Source: Hyphomicrobiales bacterium (GTDB taxonomy: Bacteria > Pseudomonadota > Alphaproteobacteria > Rhizobiales > Aestuariivirgaceae). From it: 10,959 nucleotides of DNA. The notes under the pieces are model-generated. The model did not search any database, was not told the DNA's origin, and worked only from the letters and a program-made list of their open reading frames with translations. The position numbers and the translations under genes are program-made. The DNA lies in NCBI GenBank assembly GCA_014380505.1, contig JACMJT010000505.1, positions 1-10,959 of the forward strand. Direction: 5' to 3'. This document shows, in pieces, positions 1 to 5,934 of the stretch (the first letter of the stretch is position 1; every line of letters begins with the position of its first letter).

Positions 1-509
1 GCCGCCATGGCGACGGCCATGTCCGAGGGATGGGTTGCGATGCATTGGTCCGATGCACCCAAAATCGCGTGCATGCGAGCGAACCCGCCGATGGCGGAAC
101 ATCCCGATCCGGGCTCCCGCTTATTGCAGGGCTTGGAGGTATCGTAGAAATAATAGCAGCGTGTGCGCTGGAGCAGATTGCCGCCCGTGGTCGCCTTGTT
201 GCGCAGCTGACCCGAGGCGCCGGCCAGCAATGCTTGGGCCAGCACCGGATAGCGCTCACGCACCTTCCGGTCGGAGGCAAGGGTGGAATTGGGAACCTGG
301 GCGCCAATGCGGAGTCCACCCTCCTCTTCTTCGATGCCTCCGAAGTCGAGACGGCCGATATCCACGAGATGAGCCGGCGTTTCGATTTGCAGCTTCATCA
401 AATCGAGCAGATTGGTGCCGCCCGCGATGAACTTGGCGCCGGGATTCGACGCAACCGCGCGCGCCGCGTGGGCGGGATCGCGGGCTTGTTCATAACTGAA
501 CGCCTTCAT
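1..509 (-). CDS. paoB: Aldehyde oxidase FAD-binding subunit, PaoB type (3' end cut off by window)
   Basis: This is the FAD subunit of a molybdenum hydroxylase of the xanthine dehydrogenase family; it passes electrons from the iron-sulfur subunit to FAD. The first 169 residues are visible. An FAD-binding stretch [14 protein letters not shown] lies at about residues 26-39 and a [12 protein letters not shown] stretch at 107-118. The cysteines at 118, 128, 137 and 156, including [10 protein letters not shown] at 128-137, match the insertion that carries an extra [4Fe-4S] cluster in E. coli PaoB and 4-hydroxybenzoyl-CoA reductase. Plain xanthine dehydrogenases lack it. The start codon at 509-507 overlaps the stop of the 2Fe-2S gene as ATGA, so the two are probably translationally coupled. 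There is no signal peptide; in PaoABC the complex is carried out by the Tat signal of the small subunit. The family is clear. The substrate (aromatic or other aldehydes) is inferred from the PaoB-like motif. Confidence 0.9.
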   Translation of the reverse strand, partial: MKAFSYEQARDPAHAARAVASNPGAKFIAGGTNLLDLMKLQIETPAHLVDIGRLDFGGIEEEEGGLRIGAQVPNSTLASDRKVRERYPVLAQALLAGASGQLRNKATTGGNLLQRTRCYYFYDTSKPCNKREPGSGCSAIGGFARMHAILGASDQCIATHPSDMAVAMA

Positions 510-1132
510 GCCAGGCCTCCCGCATCCTTGATCGCCGCAACAATGTTGGAATAGGCGCCGCACCGGCAGATGTTGCCGCTCATGCGCTCGCGGATTTCGG
601 CATCGCTGAGCGAGATGCGTTCCGCGCCCACATTTTCGGTTGCGTGGCTAGGCCAGCCCTGCTTTGCTTCATCGAGCATGCCGACCGCCGAGCAAATCTG
701 CCCCGATGTGCAGTAGCCGCACTGGAAGCCGTCGTGCTTGACGAAGGCCGCCTGCATGGGATGCAGACTTTCGGGCGCGCCCAAGCCTTCGATGGTCTGG
801 ATGTCGTCGCCTTCATGCATCACCGCAAGCGTCAGGCAAGAATTGATGCGCCGCCCGTTCACCAGCATGGTGCAGGCACCGCATTGGCCGTGGTCGCAGC
901 CCTTCTTCGATCCGGTCAACCCCGCATGCTCGCGCGCCGCGTCGAGCAAGGTGGTGCGGAGATCGAGGTCGAAGCTCTGTTTCTTGCCGTTGAACTTGAG
1001 CGTCACTTGCCGCTTGGTGGCCCGTTCATCCGCAACCTGCGCGGCAGCAATGGGTGTTAATGCACCGGTCAATCCGACGGCTGGAACGGCAATTGTTCCC
1101 TTCAGGAAAGTTCGTCGTGGAATGGTGGACAT
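506..1132 (-). CDS. paoA: Aldehyde oxidase 2Fe-2S subunit with Tat signal, PaoA type
   Basis: This is the small electron-transfer subunit of a periplasmic molybdenum aldehyde oxidase, 208 residues. The N-terminus carries a textbook twin-arginine signal (PRRTFLKGT, residues 5-13), then a hydrophobic stretch ending near AAA at 29-31. A plant-ferredoxin-type domain follows, with cluster cysteines 79, 84, 87 and 99 ([10 protein letters not shown]). The second, all-helical 2Fe-2S domain has C138-G-Y-C141 and C189-R-C191. All eight expected ligands are present. The reading frame stays open 88 codons further upstream. I chose the ATG at 1132-1130 because the Tat motif follows at once and GAGGAA lies 4 bases upstream. 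It overlaps the FAD subunit gene by 4 bases and leads the operon as seen here. Cytoplasmic relatives such as isoquinoline oxidoreductase IorA lack the Tat signal, so PaoA is the better match. Confidence 0.92.
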   Translation of the reverse strand: MSTIPRRTFLKGTIAVPAVGLTGALTPIAAAQVADERATKRQVTLKFNGKKQSFDLDLRTTLLDAAREHAGLTGSKKGCDHGQCGACTMLVNGRRINSCLTLAVMHEGDDIQTIEGLGAPESLHPMQAAFVKHDGFQCGYCTSGQICSAVGMLDEAKQGWPSHATENVGAERISLSDAEIRERMSGNICRCGAYSNIVAAIKDAGGLA

Positions 1133-1164
1133 GGGCTTCCTCGATAGCGCTGGAGTCCGTGTTA

Positions 1165-1189
1165 AACCGGTGGAAGCACCGTTGGTTCC
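1165..1189 (-). promoter_or_regulatory. Candidate ECF (EcfG-like) promoter of the aldehyde oxidase operon
   Basis: Read on the minus strand, GGAAC (1189-1185) is followed after 16 bases by GGTT (1168-1165). The general stress sigma factor EcfG of alphaproteobacteria is known to use GGAAC-N16/17-CGTT, so only the first base of the -10 box differs. Transcription would begin roughly 25 bases before the paoA start codon. The position and orientation are right, but a match of this length can arise by chance, and I see no sigma factor gene nearby. Confidence 0.4.
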
Positions 1190-1341
1190 GTGCTCGCACT
1201 TAACCCGGCGTACTTTTGGATTAATTTGTCGACCTGCGCGGGCTTTTCGCCGGCGTGCTGGCCGCTGTCCGAAATGCATTCTTTTTTGCTGGAGTTCCGC
1301 AGCAATCAGTTCGATGGAGGCGAGCAACGGGGTGCCGCGCT

Positions 1342-1368
1342 CTCTAGCTCTCCTAGTCCATCTAGGGT
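1342..1368. repeat. Three CTAG words at exact 9-base spacing
   Basis: CTAG occurs at 1344-1347, 1353-1356 and 1362-1365, each 9 bases from the next, with CT-rich flanks in the first two units. CTAG is generally rare in proteobacterial genomes, so three copies in 22 bases stand out. The function is unknown. The 9-base period does not match the DNA helical repeat, which argues against a simple row of binding sites on one face. Confidence 0.35.
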
Positions 1369-1437
1369 GTTTCCTTGGGCAGCCCGCAAACCTCAAGCGC
1401 CTCTACTCGAACCACTTAGCCCGTCGATGCGCGACGA

Positions 1438-2709
1438 TTACTTCCCGCGCTGGGCGACTTCGGTGGCGAAATATTTGTCGATGGCGCTGGTCATGGCGCC
1501 CGCCACTTTATCACGCCAGGAGGGGGAACTGAGCTGCGCTTCATCGTGGCGGCTCGACAGGTAGCCCAGTTCGACCAGTACCGAGGGAACGTCGGGGGCC
1601 TTGAGCACGACGAAGCCGGCCGAGCGCAGCGGCTTGCCGGTGAAGCCGGTGACGGGCTTCATCTCGCTCACCGCTTTCCTGGCGAAGACCATCGAATGGC
1701 TTTTCGATTCACGCTGAACTAGATCGATGAGAATATCGGTCACTTCCTCGCTCTCGGCACCCAGATCGAGGCCGGCTATGATGTCAGAGCGGTTTTCCTT
1801 GTGGGCCAGCGCCTCGGCCTCGGCGTCGGAGGCCTTTTCGGACAAGGTGTAAATCGTGAGGCCACGGGCCTGTTGACCCCGAACCGTATCGGCATGGATG
1901 GCAATGAAGAGATCGGCCGCGTTCTCGCGGGCGATACGGACGCGGTCCTTGAGGCTGACAAACTTGTCGGCCGTCCGGGTCATGACCACCTCATACTGGC
2001 CGCCCCGCAGCAAATGTTCGCGAAGGCTCAAGGCGAAGGCGAGTACGATGTCTTTCTCCTTCGTCCTGTTGACACCAACGGCGCCGGGATCGATGCCGCC
2101 GTGGCCGGGGTCGATGACAACGAGCTTACGGCCATTGGCGCGTGGGGCTGTTTTCTTTTTGGATAGCGGGGGAGACACGGTTTCAAGTTCCGGGATCGGC
2201 AGCGGAGCAACATCTTCGGTGGCGGCCTCCGCCAGGGCGGCAACCTCGTCCCGGCCGTTCTCTTCCTCGCGATAGGTTTTGAGGAACGCCTCTTCACTTA
2301 TCGGCACGAGGTCGACAACGATGCGGGCCGGCTGGCCCGCCTGGGGATCGACTATGAAGGATTTTTCAATGAGCACGGGCCCGGCCGTATCCAGGACAAT
2401 GCGGGAGCGCCCGGCGGCAATCTGGCCATAGCGATATTCGCTAATCAGACCACGGGTTTTCTGGCCGGTGCCGGGCGGCAGATTGAAGGTGATGTCCGGC
2501 ATATCAATGATGACGCGGTAGGGATCGGGCAGGACAAAAACCGTGTAACTTACGGCCTTGGTGAGGTCGGCCACAAAGCGCGTGCGCTTGTCATCGCCGC
2601 CGACACGGGTGGCGGTCGCCACCGCATCCACTGCCCGGGCAGGTCGTGGTCCTGCAATGGCAAGGAGTGAAAGTGCGAGCAATATGGCGAGCAGCGTCCG
2701 GATCGCCAT
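1438..2709 (-). CDS. amiC: N-acetylmuramoyl-L-alanine amidase with AMIN domain
   Basis: This periplasmic zinc amidase cleaves the bond between N-acetylmuramic acid and L-alanine in peptidoglycan, mainly to separate daughter cells. From the chosen start it has 423 residues. A Sec-type signal peptide (residues 1-26, ending PARA) comes first, then an AMIN domain (about 30-136) that targets such enzymes to septal peptidoglycan. A Glu/Ala/Pro-rich linker (about 140-193) leads to an Amidase_3 catalytic domain (about 195-415). The zinc ligands look like H203 (DPGHGG), E218 (KEKD) and H272 (AIHAD), with catalytic E380 in VLVELGYLSS. All key residues are present. The ATG at 2709-2707 puts the signal peptide at the N-terminus and has AGGG 4 bases upstream. 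In-frame ATGs at 2724 and 2742 are possible alternatives. Unlike E. coli AmiC, I see no twin-arginine motif. It is transcribed divergently from rne. Confidence 0.93.
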   Translation of the reverse strand: MAIRTLLAILLALSLLAIAGPRPARAVDAVATATRVGGDDKRTRFVADLTKAVSYTVFVLPDPYRVIIDMPDITFNLPPGTGQKTRGLISEYRYGQIAAGRSRIVLDTAGPVLIEKSFIVDPQAGQPARIVVDLVPISEEAFLKTYREEENGRDEVAALAEAATEDVAPLPIPELETVSPPLSKKKTAPRANGRKLVVIDPGHGGIDPGAVGVNRTKEKDIVLAFALSLREHLLRGGQYEVVMTRTADKFVSLKDRVRIARENAADLFIAIHADTVRGQQARGLTIYTLSEKASDAEAEALAHKENRSDIIAGLDLGAESEEVTDILIDLVQRESKSHSMVFARKAVSEMKPVTGFTGKPLRSAGFVVLKAPDVPSVLVELGYLSSRHDEAQLSSPSWRDKVAGAMTSAIDKYFATEVAQRGK

Positions 2710-2822
2710 CTTGCCCTGTTGCATATCGCCATAGAAGCCCATTGCCGGAAAACATCCCGCATCCCATATTCCGGGCCACGTTAGGGGTCTTGTGGTTAAC
2801 TCTTGGTTTCCGGCCATGGCGC

Positions 2823-2851
2823 TTGCAAATGCGGGGTGCCGCACCTAAAAG
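2823..2851 (+). promoter_or_regulatory. Candidate sigma-70 promoter for rne
   Basis: TTGCAA (2823-2828) and TAAAAG (2846-2851) are separated by exactly 17 bases and match the housekeeping boxes TTGACA and TATAAT at four of six positions each. Transcription would begin near 2858, giving rne a leader of about 375 bases. A 5-bp dyad (TGCGG, 4-base loop, CCGCA, 2830-2843) lies in the spacer. I found no equally good promoter for the divergent amidase gene. Confidence 0.35.
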
Positions 2852-2969
2852 AACCAGGTCTCCTTGTGTCAGTGTCACGATTCCGTGGCGATTAGCTGAC
2901 AGGGCGTCAAATTTCGCTTCGGGCGGGGGTCCGGATACATCGTGTAGCCCCCTCGGCAGCGGTAAGGTT

Positions 2970-2990
2970 GGGTCTCCTCGGAAGGAACCC
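2970..2990 (+). promoter_or_regulatory. Leader hairpin with AGGA in its 3' arm
   Basis: GGGT (2970-2973), a bulged C, and TCCT (2975-2978) pair with AGGA (2983-2986) and ACCC (2987-2990) around the 4-base loop CGGA. Eight base pairs with one bulge make this one of the two strongest local structures in the rne leader. The flanking GGTT (2966-2969) could also pair with AACC (3001-3004) to form an outer helix. Confidence 0.45.
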
Positions 2991-3165
2991 GCCGGTGTTG
3001 AACCGTCTCGGCCATTAAGGGCTGAGGCAAATGGAAATCATGGGCATGACCCAAACGACGATGAGAGCGCCCCTCGGCCTCCGGTTCAGACCGGACGCAG
3101 GGTTGTCGCCGATATTCATCGGCCGTCGCGTCACGCCCCTCTCGCGCCGTATTGCCCGCAGGTTG

Positions 3166-3193
3166 TCTCCAGATTCCGGCTCCGGAACGGAGA
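3166..3193 (+). promoter_or_regulatory. Ten-base-pair leader hairpin upstream of the rne start
   Basis: TCTCC (3166-3170) pairs with GGAGA (3189-3193), and TTCCG (3174-3178) pairs with CGGAA (3183-3187) around the tetraloop GCTC. A small internal loop (AGA against C) separates the helices. It is the structure nearest the start codon, ending about 28 bases before the ribosome-binding site, so it could present a folded platform without covering the site itself. Confidence 0.5.
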
Positions 3194-3233
3194 TGGAAGC
3201 AGCCGTGCCGCCATGCCGCGCAAAGGAAATGAC

Positions 3234-5801
3234 ATGGGCAGCAAAATGCTCATCGACGCCACGCATGCGGAAGAAACCCGCGTCGTCGTGGTGCGCGGTA
3301 CAAGAATTGAAGAATTCGACTTTGAAAGCGCCTCCCGCCGCCAGCTAAAAGGCAACATCTATCTTGCCAAGGTGACGCGGGTAGAGCCGTCCTTACAGGC
3401 GGCCTTCGTGGAATATGGCGGCAACCGCCATGGCTTCCTCGCCTTCTCCGAAATCCATCCGGACTACTATCAAATCCCGGTGGCCGACCGGCAGGCTCTG
3501 CTGCGCGAGCAGGAGGAGGAGGACGCCGCCCACCGCGATGACGATGATAACGGCCACGACAATCATCGTTCCCGCGGAAGGAGCCGTTCCCGCGAGGAAC
3601 CGTTGGCTTCGGACCATCACGAACCATCGACATCCGAAGACGCCACATCGGCCCATGACGAGCAAGGGGCGGAGTCCGGCGACGGCACGGACGAGGATAC
3701 CGGGCAGTACGACGATGACGGCCAACCGGCCGCCGAAGCCGCCCCTGCCCCAAAGGTTGAGCGCGGCATTCCCGGTGAGTTGGGCAACGGCATTGAGGTC
3801 GTCGATCAAGATGCCGAGAGCCAGAAGATCGAATCGATTGGCGCTGAGGATGCGCTCGAGGAAGTTCCCCGGCGCCAGCAACGGACACCGCGGCGCCACT
3901 ACAAAATCCAGGAAGTCATCAAGCGCCGTCAGGTTATCCTCGTGCAGGTCGTCAAGGAAGAGCGCGGCAACAAGGGCGCCGCACTCACCACTTTCCTGTC
4001 GCTTGCCGGACGCTATTGCGTCTTGATGCCGAATACGGCGCGGGGTGGCGGTATTTCCCGCAAGATCACCGATGCCGGCGACCGCCGCCGCCTCAAGGAT
4101 GTGACCCGCGATATCGAGATACCGCAGGGCATGGGCCTCATCGTCCGCACCGCGGGCGCGGAGCGGACAAAAACCGAAATCAAGCGCGACTACGACTATC
4201 TGATCCGCCTTTGGGAGAGCGTTCGCGATCTGACACTTTCCTCGACCGCTCCAGCGCTTGTTTATGAGGAAGGCAACTTGATCAAGCGGGCGATCCGCGA
4301 TCTCTACGGCAAGGATGTCGACGAAGTGAACGTCGAGGGCGATGCGGCCTATCGTGAAGCCAAGGACTTCATGAAAATGCTGATGCCGTCCCACGCCAAG
4401 AACGTGAAGCTTTATAAGGACACGCGCCCGCTGTTCTCGCGCTTCCAGGTCGAAAGCCAGCTCGACAGCCTCTATTCGCCAACGGTCACACTGCCTTCGG
4501 GCGGTTACATGGTGATGAACCAGACCGAAGCGCTGGTGGCTGTCGACATCAACTCGGGGAAGGCTACGCGCGAGCACAATATCGAGGACACCGCCCTCAA
4601 GACCAATCTCGAGGCGTCGGACGAAATCGCCCGGCAATTGCGCCTGCGCGATCTTGCCGGTCTCATCGTCGTCGACTTCATCGACATGGAGGAGAATCGC
4701 AATAACCGGTCGGTCGAGCGCCGCATCAAGGAAGCGTTGAAAAACGACCGGGCCCGCATCCAGGTGGGCCGCATCAGTCATTTCGGCCTGCTTGAGATGT
4801 CGCGCCAGCGCCTGCGCCCGGGACTGCTCGAAGGCTCGTCCCGCACCTGCCCCCATTGCGAAGGGCGGGGCATCGTGCGCTCGGTATCGTCGTGCGGGCT
4901 TTCCGTGCTGCGTGCCATCGAGGAACATTTGATCGCGCGCAAGGCGGAGAACTTGACGGTCAAGTGCCACCGGGAAGTCGCCTCCTACATCCTCAACGAA
5001 AAGCGCGACAATCTGCTGTTGATCGAGACGTCCTACGGCATTTCTGTCTTCATCGTGCCAAGCGACGAGGTGAAGGGTTCCCAGGCGGTGATCGAACGCG
5101 CCGGCGACCGCGTCATTGCGCCCCGCAAAGTTCAGGCGGCGCCGATTCGTATGGATTCGGCATTTGCCGACAATGAGGATGCTGAGGAGGATATCGTCGC
5201 AGAGGCCGCCGAAGACGAAGCGGCGGATACGGACTCAAAAGAAGAGACAAGCCGGTCCCGTGATGAAGGCGGGTCACAGGATGGCGGCCGCGCCGAAAGC
5301 CAAACCCGCAGGCGGCGGCGTGGACGAAGGGGTGGCCGTAACGGCCGCGACCGTGACGACAGCCCGGCGCGACCGGAGGCAAGGGCCGGAATTCCCGGCC
5401 TTGGCGAACAGCCGGGTCTCGATGATACAGCCGCCGAGCAAGATACCGAGGCCGTAGTTTCTTCCGGCACCGCGGCCGGTGGCAATGGCGACGGCAGTCG
5501 GAGCCGGGGCCGCCGTGACCGTGGAGGCCGCAACCGGGACCGCGGTCGGGGTGGGCGTGGCCGCTCCCCTGGCGAGGAGGATCGCCATCCGCCCCCGGAT
5601 ATGGCCGAGTTACGCGCCGAACCGCCGGTCCATGCCGACGCCGAAACATCGCCGGTGAGGCAGGAGGCCCCGCCGCCGCGTCTTGCACCGGCGGAGGAGA
5701 CTGCTGTCCAGGAAACAGAGCCGCGCAAATGGCAACCGCCGCAACCAACGCGTGACCCGGTCGTGACCGAGCGCAAGACCGGCTGGTGGAGCAAGCGGTA
5801 A
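3234..5801 (+). CDS. rne: Ribonuclease E, alphaproteobacterial type
   Basis: This is the main mRNA- and rRNA-processing endonuclease and the scaffold of the RNA degradosome, 855 residues. The S1 domain starts near residue 37 (KGNIYLAKVTRVEPSLQAAF) and is split by a charged, low-complexity insert at about 92-220 before resuming at HYKIQEVI. This split is typical of the class. The RNase H-like and 5'-sensor parts follow, then the DNase I-like catalytic part with D438 (AVDINSGKATRE) and the second acidic motif VVDFIDMEENRN (480-490, likely D481). The Zn-link is C539-P-H-C542. After the small domain, a disordered tail (about 645-855) alternates acidic and Arg-rich blocks and ends GWWSKR. In Caulobacter a GWW motif at this place binds PNPase. 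The frame is open upstream, but the ATG at 3234 is chosen because AAGGA lies 7 bases before it and the family begins with xxKMLIDA. The leader suggests autoregulation. Confidence 0.97.
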   Translation: MGSKMLIDATHAEETRVVVVRGTRIEEFDFESASRRQLKGNIYLAKVTRVEPSLQAAFVEYGGNRHGFLAFSEIHPDYYQIPVADRQALLREQEEEDAAHRDDDDNGHDNHRSRGRSRSREEPLASDHHEPSTSEDATSAHDEQGAESGDGTDEDTGQYDDDGQPAAEAAPAPKVERGIPGELGNGIEVVDQDAESQKIESIGAEDALEEVPRRQQRTPRRHYKIQEVIKRRQVILVQVVKEERGNKGAALTTFLSLAGRYCVLMPNTARGGGISRKITDAGDRRRLKDVTRDIEIPQGMGLIVRTAGAERTKTEIKRDYDYLIRLWESVRDLTLSSTAPALVYEEGNLIKRAIRDLYGKDVDEVNVEGDAAYREAKDFMKMLMPSHAKNVKLYKDTRPLFSRFQVESQLDSLYSPTVTLPSGGYMVMNQTEALVAVDINSGKATREHNIEDTALKTNLEASDEIARQLRLRDLAGLIVVDFIDMEENRNNRSVERRIKEALKNDRARIQVGRISHFGLLEMSRQRLRPGLLEGSSRTCPHCEGRGIVRSVSSCGLSVLRAIEEHLIARKAENLTVKCHREVASYILNEKRDNLLLIETSYGISVFIVPSDEVKGSQAVIERAGDRVIAPRKVQAAPIRMDSAFADNEDAEEDIVAEAAEDEAADTDSKEETSRSRDEGGSQDGGRAESQTRRRRRGRRGGRNGRDRDDSPARPEARAGIPGLGEQPGLDDTAAEQDTEAVVSSGTAAGGNGDGSRSRGRRDRGGRNRDRGRGGRGRSPGEEDRHPPPDMAELRAEPPVHADAETSPVRQEAPPPRLAPAEETAVQETEPRKWQPPQPTRDPVVTERKTGWWSKR

Positions 5802-5836
5802 TAGAGGGACAACTTTCATCCGGCCGATGCTTCGAG

Positions 5837-5857
5837 GCCCACGGCTTCACCGTGGGC
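5837..5857 (+). terminator. Strong hairpin after rne, terminator without T-run
   Basis: GCCCACGG (5837-5844) and CCGTGGGC (5850-5857) form a perfect 8-bp GC-rich stem with loop CTTCA, 36 bases after the rne stop codon. The following bases (GTAGCATGAGG) contain no T-run. It could be a weak or factor-assisted terminator, or a stem that protects the 3' end of rne mRNA while some transcripts read on into the next gene. Confidence 0.45.
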
Positions 5858-5885
5858 GTAGCATGAGGTTTGTTGAACTTAACCA

Positions 5886-5920
5886 GCCTCAAACTCGCCC
5901 TATTCAAAGCCGATTGAGGC
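5886..5920 (+). promoter_or_regulatory. Inverted repeat just upstream of the M48 protease start
   Basis: GCCTCAA (5886-5892) and TTGAGGC (5914-5920) are a perfect 7-base inverted repeat with 21 bases between. It is followed at once by CCGGAGG, the ribosome-binding site of the M48 protease gene. A tiny CGGA-GGTT-TCCG fold (5922-5933) would include part of that site. This may be an operator or an mRNA structure affecting translation. The evidence is symmetry and position only. Confidence 0.3.
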
Positions 5921-5934
5921 CCGGAGGTTTCCGC

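Larger units (their letters stand above)
1133..1437. other. Intergenic region between oxidase and amidase genes
   Basis: This 305-base gap separates two genes on the same strand. It holds the EcfG-like promoter candidate and overlapping short dyads near 1168-1181 (CGGTG, 4-base loop, CACCG). It also holds three evenly spaced CTAG words at 1344-1365 and a 5-bp hairpin at 1422-1436 just after the amidase stop codon (CGTCG, 5-base loop, CGACG). That hairpin has no T-run, so it is a poor intrinsic terminator. I found no small gene with a convincing ribosome-binding site and no tRNA fold. The upstream part of the paoA reading frame (1133-1396) is basic and shows no family resemblance, so I treat it as non-coding. 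Confidence 0.5.
2858..3233 (+). promoter_or_regulatory. Long structured 5' leader of rne
   Basis: No convincing gene lies between the amidase start and the rne start. The right-hand part contains a series of local hairpins read as plus-strand RNA. 2925-2952 has GGGGG paired with CCCCC and an inner TACA/TGTA. 2970-2990 pairs GGGT-TCCT with AGGA-ACCC. 3080-3095 is TCCGGT, loop TCAG, ACCGGA. 3108-3123 is GCCGAT, loop ATTC, ATCGGC. 3166-3193 is two 5-bp helices around a tetraloop. In E. coli, rne has a leader of about 360 bases whose hairpins let RNase E destabilise its own mRNA. The length and density of structure here suggest an analogous leader, though I see no sequence kinship. The extent depends on the predicted promoter. 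Confidence 0.5.

Noticed and set aside
30..554. Plus-strand open frame of 174 codons at the left edge
   Set aside because: It is the shadow of the oxidase FAD subunit, whose motifs are clear on the minus strand.
1133..1396. N-terminal extension of the paoA frame by 88 codons
   Set aside because: The Tat signal must be near the N-terminus, the extension has no family likeness, and the ATG at 1132 has a good ribosome-binding site.
1380..1437. Possible tRNA 3' part (TTCGA-like loop on the minus strand)
   Set aside because: No acceptor, D or anticodon arms could be found around it.
2984..3007. GGAAC-N15-CGTC on the plus strand as an EcfG promoter for rne
   Set aside because: The spacing is one base short and the -10 box is imperfect, and the GGAAC is the 3' arm of a leader hairpin.
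2646..3233. Upstream extension of the rne frame by 196 codons
   Set aside because: It would overlap the amidase gene and the leader hairpins. The family N-terminus and ribosome-binding site fix the start at 3234.
3393..4970. Long open frame of 525 codons on the minus strand opposite rne
   Set aside because: It mirrors the rne frame, where GC-rich codon bias leaves the opposite strand free of stops. It shows no family motif, and RNase E is unmistakable on the other strand.
5827..5934. Start of the M48 protease 36 codons earlier
   Set aside because: That would bury the signal peptide, and the strong GGAGG site is placed for the ATG at 5935.
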